Source: Gordionus sp. m RMFG-2023
Lineage: Eukaryota; Nematomorpha; Gordioida; Chordodea; Parachordodidae
Direction of reading: 5' to 3'
NCBI RefSeq assembly: GCF_954871325.1
Contig: NC_088775.1
Coordinates: 6,177,561 to 6,241,560, forward strand
Length of the DNA stretch: 64,000 nucleotides
The notes beneath the pieces are model-generated. The model saw nothing but the letters and a program-made list of their open reading frames with translations. It did not search any database and had not been told where the DNA came from. Of the stretch, positions 15,201 through 27,200 are shown one piece after another. The first letter of the stretch is position 1, and the number at the start of each line of letters is the position of its first letter. A program made the translations under genes and the position numbers.

Positions 15201-18200
15201 ATTTATTTTTTTTAATCTAATATTTAAACACGATGGTAAATATTTTATCAAAATAAAAGTGAGGATCGGAAAAATTTTCAGAAAATCATATCGGATACAG
15301 GTAGATATTTCGAAATTTTACATCTAAGATATAAGATACTTTGGAAGCTTTTAATAAGATATAATATAAAACTTTAAATAGGTAAGATCAAAATATGTCA
15401 AACTTTTTTTAAAAATAATATATAATAACATGATATGTAAATATTATATAAATAAATTGGGGTATAAAAATGGGAAATTTTGTATAAAATATAAATAAAT
15501 ATTTTTTAAAAATTGTATATTATAATGAAAAATTGCAGAAAAAATAAATCAAATTGGTAAATATATTTAAGCAAATAATTTAACATCATAAATCTCATTG
15601 TTTTTTTTTAAATTTTAAATTTTTTCAAACACTTTGTCATTCAACCTTATGACGATTTGGTCTATTCGCCAAATGGTGTTAATTTAAATTATTTCTATTA
15701 TATTATTTAACATATCTAAATCAATTTTGTGATTCTTAATATAATTTAAAATATCAAAGTTAATATCACTTGCCGCATTGCCAGTAGCGCCCTTGGGGTG
15801 AAGGAAGGAGGCAGGAGCTTGAGCACCATCAAAATTTTAATTTTTTTTAATATACTATTATAAAAAAAATAGGTAAGTTAGCTTTAAAAAAAGGGTAGTT
15901 TTAGATAATATTAGAAAAAAAGGTAATTTTGAATAATGTTAGCTTAAAAAAATGGTAATTATGATAATAATTTTTTTATGAGCCCCCTGAGATTGTAAAA
16001 GAAAGGTTAGAGACGCCCTGCGCATTGCCCCTGCATTCATAGTTAGCGCGAAGAATTTGGGCGAACTATGAATGCAGAGTAACTTCTCATTCACAGTCAG
16101 CGCGAATTCGAGGCCGAGGATACAATAATAGAGCTTATTTTTTTATATTTCGCCGCGAATTCTCGCTAACTATGATTGATGTTTCCACAAGAAATCGCCA
16201 AGATCAAAATAGCCAAATATTGTAATAACGTATTATTTAAAACACCACAAGTAATATAATATAATTATGAATATAATACAATACTAATATAATATATATA
16301 TAATAATAATATAAAAAAATAAAATAATGATATAATATTAATATATTATAAAATTTAATAATAAAATACAATATAGTTATTCAGGCGTCTTCGAGAATAT
16401 GTTAAATGTAGTGGATGGTGGTCTTTATTAATTTCAGAGACCTGCAGGCCCGGCCCTAATCCCGGGCAGGGCCGAGCCGTATTTTAAATTTTTTAAATAT
16501 ACCTGGGCCGGGCCGGGCCTAAAAAAATTTTTTTTAACATATCCGGGCCGGGCCTAAAAAATTTTTTTTTAAATATATCCGGGCCGGGCTTAAGATTGTT
16601 AAACCCGGGCCGGGCCTTAATATTTTTTATAAAAATTTTTACATTATGAGTTAATGGTTATAAGATTATATTATATTATAGTTATGATTAATATAATATT
16701 GGGTGATGGTTAAACTACCTAACAACCCACAGATCGATCTAATTATTAATTTCCTGCAAATTTATTCAAAGTATTAATATATTTTTTTATAATTTATATC
16801 TAAATTTTTACAACATATTTTACCAAAACAATCAAATAAAGGAATATCTTAAATAAGCCCCAATATTCAAGTATTATATTTTTTTATAATTCGTATCTAA
16901 ATTTTTAGAATATATTTTACCAAAACAATCTAATGATTATCACTTCTTAAAGTTTGTAATTGATTTTACTTAATATAAAGCATTTTTTAATTGAAAAATT
17001 TGTTTTACACAAGTATCATTTTATTTCTCTTTTTCTCTGTCCCAAATTCAAGAAATTATGTATGTAGTCAGGGACAGATCGCAAAATGACGGAAAACTAT
17101 ATAAAAGATTATATTAAATTACAAGAGGCTCAGGAAGTAAATGAAATACCATCGACCAGTCAAATTACGACTGTTGTTAAACAAACTGAATCGTTTTATG
17201 ACAAATGGGGCGATGGTAATTCTGGTAAAATGTCAATACCCGATGATGAATATTATAATTACATAAATAATATATAAAACATTTAAGGTGGATAATTTGT
17301 TAGAGTGGTGGGCGGCTCATCAAAGCGAATTTCCAATTTTAGCAAAATTGGCAATTCCTGCTTTAAGTGCAAGCTGTGAGGGGAATTTTTTCACTACTGG
17401 GAGAATTCTTGAAGAAAGAAGAAGTAATCTTCAACCTGAAAAGGTAGATATGCTTCTCTTTCTTAATGATAATTTGTGAATTTTTAATATCTTTCTTGAG
17501 TATAGGGTTTCGTCAATCATGCTGGTTTTTTACTTTGCAAACTGTCAAATATTTATTGCATTTATTATATTTTACCTTGAGTCATGAAAGTTTTTAATCC
17601 AACATTTTTCATTATTTTTTTTTACAATATTATAGTTAAAAATATATTTTATAAAATAAATTATATTAATATTGTGCAATTAGATTATATTTTCAAAATA
17701 CTATTTATTAAACATGCATTTTTTTAAATAGCGATTTATTTTTATTTTATAAATTAAATAGTAAATTAAATACAATATATTATATTCTCAAAATATTTCC
17801 CATTTTTATAAATTAAATATTAGTTTTATTTCTTTTTAATGAAATATAAAATATAGTATATGCTCAAAATATTATTACCATTTTTATGAATATTAGTTTT
17901 ATTTTTATAAATGCAATATAAAATATAGTATATGCTCAAAATATCCATTTTTATAAATAACAGTTTTATAATTTTTATAAATTCAATATAATATTCTCAA
18001 AATATTAGCTTTTTACATGCATTTTTTAAATAATATGCGATAATACTCGCTGAAAAATATTATAAAATACCTCATATAGGTGAATTTTTGTATATACCAG
18101 GTCGAATATAATTTTAAAAAATTCCGAGCCGGACCTGAAATTTTTAAATCCGGGCCGGGCCGTAAAAAATTTTTTTAAAAAATATCCGGACCGGGCCTTA

Positions 18201-21200
18201 AATTTTTAAATCCGGGCCGGGCCGTAAAAATTTTTTTTTAAAATATCCGGGCCGGGCCTAAACAATTTAAAACCGAGCCGGGCCGTGCAAATGGTACCTC
18301 TGCAGGTCTCTGATTAATTTCAAGCTTTGGTTTTAGTCAGAGACTACCTGAACGACTCCCATGTCCATTTAGTAGTTAGGCGGATGACAACTTTACCATT
18401 TTGCAAGGAGGAACATATGGCAGAAGTTTGTTTATCTTGCTACTAAATGGCAACTCGTAATCCATTCCTACTTCGTTTTATGGAGTATATGCACCATGGG
18501 TGGCTTTGTAAAACTGCGTTATTCCCCTCATACTATGTGGAGAAGTTTTAAAAAATTGAAATAATTATATTCAATCATTCTCCACCTCGAGGGGTTCCAT
18601 CCTGCGCATAAAAGAAAAACTAGCTGTGTACGTCCTTATCAAAATATTTATCGTAAATCAAAATTCGAACGATATTAAGCTTATACAAATTCATAATGGA
18701 TCGATTCTTTGGTGAAAATCGGACTTATGAAAGATTAAATCATAAAATAGACAATTTAATGTCAATATACGATAGAACAACTTAGATTTGTTTCCATTTT
18801 TAAATAAAATCTTATTTTTAGTTAATTCTCTATAGTTATTCTGATTAAATTATAACAATTATACACAAATATTAAATTGTATATTATTACTTTTTTTTTG
18901 TTATATTTATTTATTCAGAATAATAAATATTACTACTTTTTATATTTTTCTAAATTGTATATTAAAAATGTAATCAAAATATAAAATTTAAAAATATTCT
19001 GGAAGGGTTAAACAAATTAAACGTTAAGATAATTACGATCAAAAATTTATTCAAGAAGTTTCAAGTAAGACGATTGACTAACATATCCCTAGTAATCATT
19101 AGAAACCTTGGAAAAAAATATTAGGAAATTAGATATATATAGGAGTAAAGACCACCATCCACTACATTTAAAATATTCTCGAAGATGCCTGAATAATTAT
19201 ATTGTATTTTATTATCACTATATTATATTATAGAATTTATTAGTACTATATTATATTTCCTTTATTAAATTTATATTAGTATTATTATATATTAATATTG
19301 TATTATATAAGAATTATATTATATTACTTGTCGTGTTTTTAATTATGTATATAAATATTTGGCTATTTTGATCTTGACGATTTCGTGTATAACCTTATTG
19401 TATGGACCGTTTTTTTAATTTTAGCGGCTATTTTTGAGGATATTATTGGATGTTTTGGCTATTTTGAACTCGGCGATTTAGTGGTTATACATTGATGGAA
19501 AGGTTAATGGGATTAAATGTGTTACCATAAATTAGTTTTCATCTTCTTCATTTGATAAATTTGTTGGCACATTTCACTTCCACCTTTTTCCTAAAATAAT
19601 CTAAGGCTTTATGAATAAATTTTGAAGGTGTTTTTATTTCTTTGGCATTATCACTTGGCAAAAGTGCAGAACAGCATGAAATTATATTTTTCTTTAAAAT
19701 TGGTTGCTGATTCCAAAAGCAGTCCATACACTGTATTTTGTCAATGGTTATGGCTAAAGGGAGATAATATTTTGCAATTTTCTACTCAATCCTATATTTC
19801 AATATCCTTTTAGCTTTGGAAAATTTAATTATTTTCGTATAATTTCGTTAGTTCGTTTTTTAAATTTTAATAAACTATTTAAGCTATCAAACATACTGTT
19901 CTATCTTGTTATAACGTTGAATAAGCTTATTATTTTCATATAACTGTTTTGATCACCTCTACAATTTTTGACTTATTAACTAGCCTTCCATATCTTAATA
20001 CTTTGCTATAATGGAATGATGAATTCTGGAAATCGTAGGTAAATCCTTGATTTCATATTCTAGACATTGGTAGTAGTAATAAGGTTGGAGCGTATGATAT
20101 ACACTCATTTTTATTGATGTCAAAATCGATCTCTTGGCCTTTTCCCATTGGATATTCAAGCTTTTTAAACGGTTTGTGGATAATGAATCTGCAGATTTAT
20201 AAATTTCTGGCATTCTTTACGATTTGAAGTTATTTTGTTATTTAAAGGTTGGGTAATTTAAAAAAAATGTTACATTTTATATGCAACTTATATTTGTATT
20301 CTATTTGCGCCATTTGTTTATATCTAATTGACTTTCTTCAAATTCTATCAACTTCTCTTTACATCAATATCCTCTATAATTATGGCGGTATATAAAATTG
20401 AGCGGAATAATAATATTAATTAAAAACTCGGATTAAATTATTAATTTAAATTTTAAAAATACTTATCAAATTAAATTTTTAGATGCTATTATATTAAATT
20501 TTTAAAGCTATTAAAATAAATTAACTAACATAAGTATTTTTATGATTAAAATTACAGTTATGTTTTAAAAAAATTGTATCTTAGATACAAGATCTTTTCC
20601 AAAAATTTATAGATGCAAATATTCATGAAACTGCTCAACTCTAATAATGGTAGTTTTAACCTCGTCTTTTTTAATAATGTATCCCCTAACCATATCAGTT
20701 TAACCCTACCTCTTACTCCGTTTCCCAAATTACAAGTAAGTTAAAAAAAATTGCCTAAAGCCAAGAAAAACGTAATTGTTATTTCTTTACTTATGCCTGG
20801 TCTTAGCTTATAAATTAGTTACGAAATTAGTCTACTACTAATTTTGACATAAATATTATTGAACGCAATGTCCAAGTTGCATAGCTAAAAGTTATAACTA
20901 ATTTCCGTAAATAAAATTTCGGAACCATGTTTTTCGTACATTAATTTAATGAATACAATTGAGTTTAACAATATATTTATAATGGGGCCCAAAAAAAAGC
21001 ACATAATAGGATAAAATATATGATAGTGGTTATCCTCTTCGACTTAATTTTTATTCTTCTAAAATAAGGCCAATTGAAAATTTTTAGATAATTCCATCAA
21101 AAAGCAATTAATTTGTTAAATTAATGTTATAGATGCTTCCAACCAATTAATCCGTTCAGTAAATTCATAACTTATTTAGTGAAACTCGGACGGAGTATGA

Positions 21201-24200
21201 GTAAATTATTTTTTTAATTATCAAATCCTATTTTTAAATTTATTAAAATTTGATTTTTTAATGATCCAAAAAATAATAATAATCAACAATTTGTTATTGA
21301 ATACTGGTATTCTATTATTTATATCTGACTAAATATACTCATCGAAAAATGCAAAATATTTTGATTATTCTCGTTAAGACGGCTTAAATAATTTTACAAA
21401 AGAGCGTTTCATGTGTCATAAATATTGAAAAAAAATATAAATAAATTTGTTAATCTTCGAAAAATGATTTAGAACACTATTTTATTTTTACGTTTAAAAA
21501 TAGGTTACGTTATTTTTTTCTTCTTCCAAATTGATAAATTTATATTTTTTATACATTTAGGACACAAGTCTAATAAAAATTAAATTGAAACAAAATAATA
21601 AATAAATAATATTTAAACCTACATAATAAGCGAATATAGAATAAATGATTTCCAATATGTGCAAATTGAATGAATGATGATCATCGCTCATCGCCATGTA
21701 AATTAGTAAAGTGTAAAATTTTGATTTTTCGATGGCCCTAAATAAAATTAAAAATTATTAATAATTTTTAATTGAGAAGAAGGAGGGGAAGGAATTCTCG
21801 AGTCTTTGGTTTATATTTTCTAACTATTACACCTTACCCAAATAATTCTGGTTCTCGTAAAATCTATTTCTTTTCGGATCAAATCCCAGCACGAATCCGT
21901 TGGTTAAAGAAAAATCTCGGGTCAAAGCTCGGCCCGTCTCGAATTCCATAATATAAATTAAAATTAGGAAATAAATCTCTACCCCAAAAAATACTCTACG
22001 TCAAATTATGAGAGAAGGGGGCAAAACCAACCCCCGGTCCTCAAGACCACCTCTAGATTATTATAAAATATAAAGTTATTCAATTATAAAATGGATACTC
22101 ACTATGAATTTTTTACTGCAACCGCCCCTTATGATTTCAATGATGCAAATGCATCGCCACCCCCCCCCCCCCACCGTGTTAGAGGAACTTGAGAGGTTTA
22201 CTAATTTTATATAGGAAAAAATATAATTATTTCTTTTCGAGGTCACATTAATATTTTTATTGACAGGATCGGGCCAGCCTTGGTGGAACTCGTAATGTAG
22301 TGTTGTTAATCGACTAAATTTAGTCGACTAACAGACGACTAACTAATAGTTTTAGTCGACAAACATTCGACTAACTAATAGCTTTAGTCGACTAAAAACG
22401 ACTAATTTAATCGACTAAAAACAACTAATTAGTCGACTAAAACCTAATTAGTCGACTAAAAACGACTAATCAGAAGATAAAAAAATAGAAGTAAAGTGAG
22501 AATTTGTCATTAAAATAACTATATGAGTCATATATAAGTTATTTTTAATATTTTTTTAATTTCTTTTTCTTTGAAGGAACAGGTTAAAATTATAAATTGT
22601 AAACAAAATTTCAGTGAAAAGTGAAAATTGTCATAATTGTTATTTTTAAACTTTTTTAAAATTATTTTAAAGCAAGGTATAAATATATATTGTAAACATG
22701 TTAAATCAAAATTTCAGTGAAGATGTACCATAGAAAAGTGACAATTGTCATAATCGTCATTTTAAAAGTTTTTGAATTTTTTTAACACTAAACATGTTAA
22801 AATAAAATTTAGGCGAAGATGTACCATAGGAAAGTGACAATTGTCATAATCGTCATTTTTAAGTTTTTTTGAAACTTTTTGAAGCAAATTGGTAAAAATA
22901 TATATTGTAAACATGTTAAATTAAAATTTCAGTGAAGATGTACCATAGAAAAGTGACAATTGTCATAATCGTCATTTTTGAAATTTTTTAAAGCAAATGG
23001 GTAGAAATATATATTATAACAGGTTATATTAAAATTTCAATGAAGATGTACCATAGAAAAGTAACAATTGTCAAAATCGTCATTCTTAAGTTTTTTTGAA
23101 ATTTTTTGAATCAAATTGGTAAAAATATTTATTGTAAAGATGGTATATTAAAATTTCAGTGAAGATGTACCATAGAAAAGTGACAATTGCCATAATCGTC
23201 ATTTTTAAGTTTTTTTGAAAATTTTTAAAGCAAATTGGTAAAAATATATATTGTAAACATGTTATATTAAAATTTCAGTGAAGATGTACTAAATAAAAGT
23301 GACAATTGTCATAATCGTCATTTTTAAGCTTTTTTAAAATTTTTTGAAACAAATTGGTAAAAATATATATTGTAAACATGTTAAATTAAAATTTTAGTGA
23401 AGATGTACCATAGAAAAGTGACAATTGTCATAATCATCATTTTTAAGTATTTTTGAAATTTTTTGAAGCAAATTGGTAAAAATATATATTGTAAACATGT
23501 TAAATTAAAATTTCAGTGAAGATGTACCGTAGAAAAGTGACAATTGTCATAATCGTCATTTTTAAGTTTTTTTGAAGCAAATGGTTAAAAATATATATTT
23601 TAAACATGTTATATTAAAATTTCAATGAAGACCGTAGAAAAGTGACAATCGTCATAATCGTCATTCTTAAGTTTTTTTTAAAAATTTTTTGAAGTTAATG
23701 GGTAAAAATATAAATTGTAAACATGTTATATTGAAATTTCAGTGAAGATGTACCATAGATAAGTGACAATTGTCATAATTGTTATTTTTGAACTTTTTTT
23801 AAAACAAATAGGTAAAAATATTTATAGTATATATATGTTAAATAAAATTTTCATACAATTGAAAAGTGACAATTGTCATAATAATTATTTTTTTTAACTT
23901 TTTTGAAGTAACAAACAGAGTAAAATAAATTGTAAACATGTTAATTTAAAATTTAAATGAGAATGTGCCATATGACAATTATGGCTCGTTAATTTTAAGA
24001 TCTAATTAGAATAATTGCTGAAACGAGCTGGGTTTTAGCCTACACCCTTCCATCTAATTTTAAAAATGCTAACGGACCGATTTAAAAATTTAAACTCTTA
24101 TTAGTTATTTAAAATTTATTAGGTAAACATTAAAAAATATATGCTTCATTTTTAACAATTTTAATACTAAAGTACCGATTACTGTTTTAGATATTATTGT

Positions 24201-27200
24201 TGAGAGAAGGTAATTAGATTAAAAATACTTTTTGGATTTTTTTGTGTAACTAACATCGACGTGGATAAAAATTTAATTTTATCCTTTTTCCCAAAAGCAA
24301 AGAAAATTCAATTATAAATGATATTTTTGAAATAGATAGCATCCACGTCAAGATTATATCACAAAAGAAGGGTGTAAATTACAATTTATTTAAGGAATCA
24401 ATATGATAAATATTTTTTTAATTATCAATTGATTTTTTTAAAACTTATAAATGTTTAAAATAAGTAAAACATCTTTGAAAACTTAAAAAATAAATTATAC
24501 AAAAATATCTTTTTCAATATTGATATTGAATGAGGTTCAAAATCAAAACTAGATAGTGATTATGATCGATCATCTGATTTATCTGATGATCGCAACTGCT
24601 AATTCATTTTTTTGTTTTTAATCCGATATCTGGTTCCATGTGAGAATTGATATCTATGACTTAATTCAATAAATAACCATACCATACCTTAATTTTACAA
24701 AAATGATTACTTTTTCAATTATTATGTTTTTAAAATCTAGATTGCAATGTAATATTTTTTTTTAAAAAAAAAATTTATAAAAAATAGTATATTCTGAAAT
24801 TTCCATATATTTTCCTTTATTTTTATAAATTGTTTTGTTTATTTGTTTACCTAAATTTAATAATTCATCACATTTTGAGATTTTATTTCTTATTTTAAAT
24901 AATTTTAGCGCCTATCTGGCACCATTAATTTTTTGTATATTTTGAATATTAATTCAATATTATTAAATAACCAATATCTCCCCCGACTCATTCTCTCCCA
25001 TATTATTATTTTCAATTTTTTTTTCAATTTTTTTTTACTTTATCAATATTAATTTCACAATATAAGGGTAGGTGAGGTTAATAGTGAGGAGAGGTCTGAG
25101 GAGAGTACACTATTTATATAACAAAACATTTAAATTTTAAAGGAGATTGATTTATATAATTTAGAAAGGATTCATGCTACTTAGTTTATTTTAAATTTAT
25201 AAACAATATATTTAAATTTAGCATCATTTCTCTTTAAATATAAATTTATTTATATAAAATCTCAGTTTAGGAAAAGGTATTGTGGACGACATTTTATTTC
25301 TCTTTTTGGTTATACGTTCCACTGCCTTGCTATAGATTCTTTCGCTAGCAACACTCGTAGTTTGTTGAGCTAAGAAATCTTTAGCCATTAAAGATAAATT
25401 AGGATATGAATTGTTATTATTCGACCACCATTCTAATACATTTGTTGTTAGACTTGCTACATCTTCTTTTAAATAAAGCGATATTTCGTCCTTCAATGGA
25501 TAATTTAATTGTAACGCACCCCTAAATAATAAATATATAATATATATATATATGTATGTATTCATATATTTACTTTCTTAGACTGTTATGCATGCTTACA
25601 GAAAATGGTAATGCCTCAATATCCAATATATCATTTTCAGAGGCTGATGACTTTGATAATGTGTTGTTATATTTCGTATATAAAGTTTTAAATTGATTAA
25701 AAAATTCCGATTTATTTATAAATTTAGGTAAAAATTTCTGCTTTGTTTTAGGGTCCAATATACTTGATATAAAATTGGATGTCATATGTTTAATATATTT
25801 TTGACATTTTGTTAACATCACCTCCGCTGTATTTTTCAATACGGTATCACCAGTAATATAATGATTTAAAATATTTTCAATGCAGTTTATGAATAATACA
25901 GATGAGCCAATGGTTGTATTTGTAGCTGACGAAGCTTCTAAAGTAATCTTGTAAAAGTGTTTTAAAAAATCCTCTACATCTTTAAAAAAAATTGATTCTT
26001 CATTATTTATAAATAATTGGCCATCTTGGTGGCTCCCTTTTTTCCCCAATTTATTGACTGCATCTAAATTCTATAAAAAAAATATTAAACATAAAAAGTA
26101 AACATTATTACTTTGTTAATAGAGGATATCATCAAAAATTTAGAATTCCATCTAGTCACGACATCAAGTGGTATGCGTATACCGCCAGTTATGTCTAAAA
26201 ATTCTTTCATGTATTTTGGTGATGTGTGCAATTTCTTGACAAATTTATTTATTTTTTGTAATTTATCATTCAAAACAATCATTCCCTCATCAACAATAAT
26301 ATTTATTATGTGAGCAAGACACCTATGGTTATACAAAGATAAACCATATAATTCTGTGTAAGTTTGACTCAATATGCGCAATGCTGCTATCATGTTTTTA
26401 GAATTATCATGAGTAACCGCCATAACTTTATCATGAATTTTGAAAGATTCGAGAGAAGCTTGGATAGATTCTGATATTCCTGCCCCCGTATGTGGGTGAG
26501 GTAATTCAATGAAATCAAGTATGAGATTCACAAATTTCCAATCATTATCAATATAATGTATTGTTATTGATAAATATGAGAAGGAATTTATTCCTGTACA
26601 TAAGTCAGTTGTCAGGCTCTGTTTAAGGTCTTTAATAATTTTATTTTTAGATTTATGATATAAATCTTTTACATAGCAGGCAGCAGTTTGTCTGCACCAA
26701 ATCTTCTCATTTTTAAATATAAATGAGAAAATATCTCGGAAAAACGGAGATTCTATTTTATTAAATGAGATGTTATTTTTTATTATATATCTTATAATCA
26801 ATTTGTTTAATTGCGTGTTTTCGTGAGGAAGTAATTTCCTTATCCCTACTAAAGAATTTATTTTTTTATTATTATTTTCTATTCTTAGATGAGAATGGGA
26901 TATAGAAATATGTCTTTTTAAATTTGCTAAAAATATATATGATAATTGTATATTAAATTTTAAAAATACGTATTGTGGCTGTATTTAAACTATAATGTGC
27001 ATTGCAGTATATACACTTCCGACGAGATTTCGTCGGAGTCATTTTGAATATATTCGAAATATTTAACTTACTTGATGTAGATATATCAGAAATCTGTGAT
27101 AAGTCACTTATACTAGCATCTTGGCTAGTTATAGGCTCTATCTATATATTATTTATATAATAAAAAATATATTTTATCTTTTAAAATTGATTCATTGTTA

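Larger units (their letters stand above)
16183..19394. mobile_element. Mutator-like element with ~245 bp terminal inverted repeats
   Basis: The left (16183-16426) and right (19146-19394) ends are inverted copies. GTGGATGGTGGTCTTTA at the inner end and AAATCGCCAAGATCAAAATA at the outer end mirror each other across 3.2 kb. A diverged extra copy of the outer TIR motif lies at 19453-19490. Long TIRs are typical of MULEs. A decayed plus-strand coding remnant at 18330-18720, with FMEYMHHGWL, loosely resembles the MULE FLDYFEDTWIG segment. No target duplication was identified. A hAT element is inserted just inside the left TIR. Confidence 0.55.

Noticed and set aside
22298-24000. Repeated ACAATTGT spacing considered as a CRISPR-like array
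   Set aside because: Units are degenerate tandem copies with no distinct spacers, in a eukaryotic transposon.
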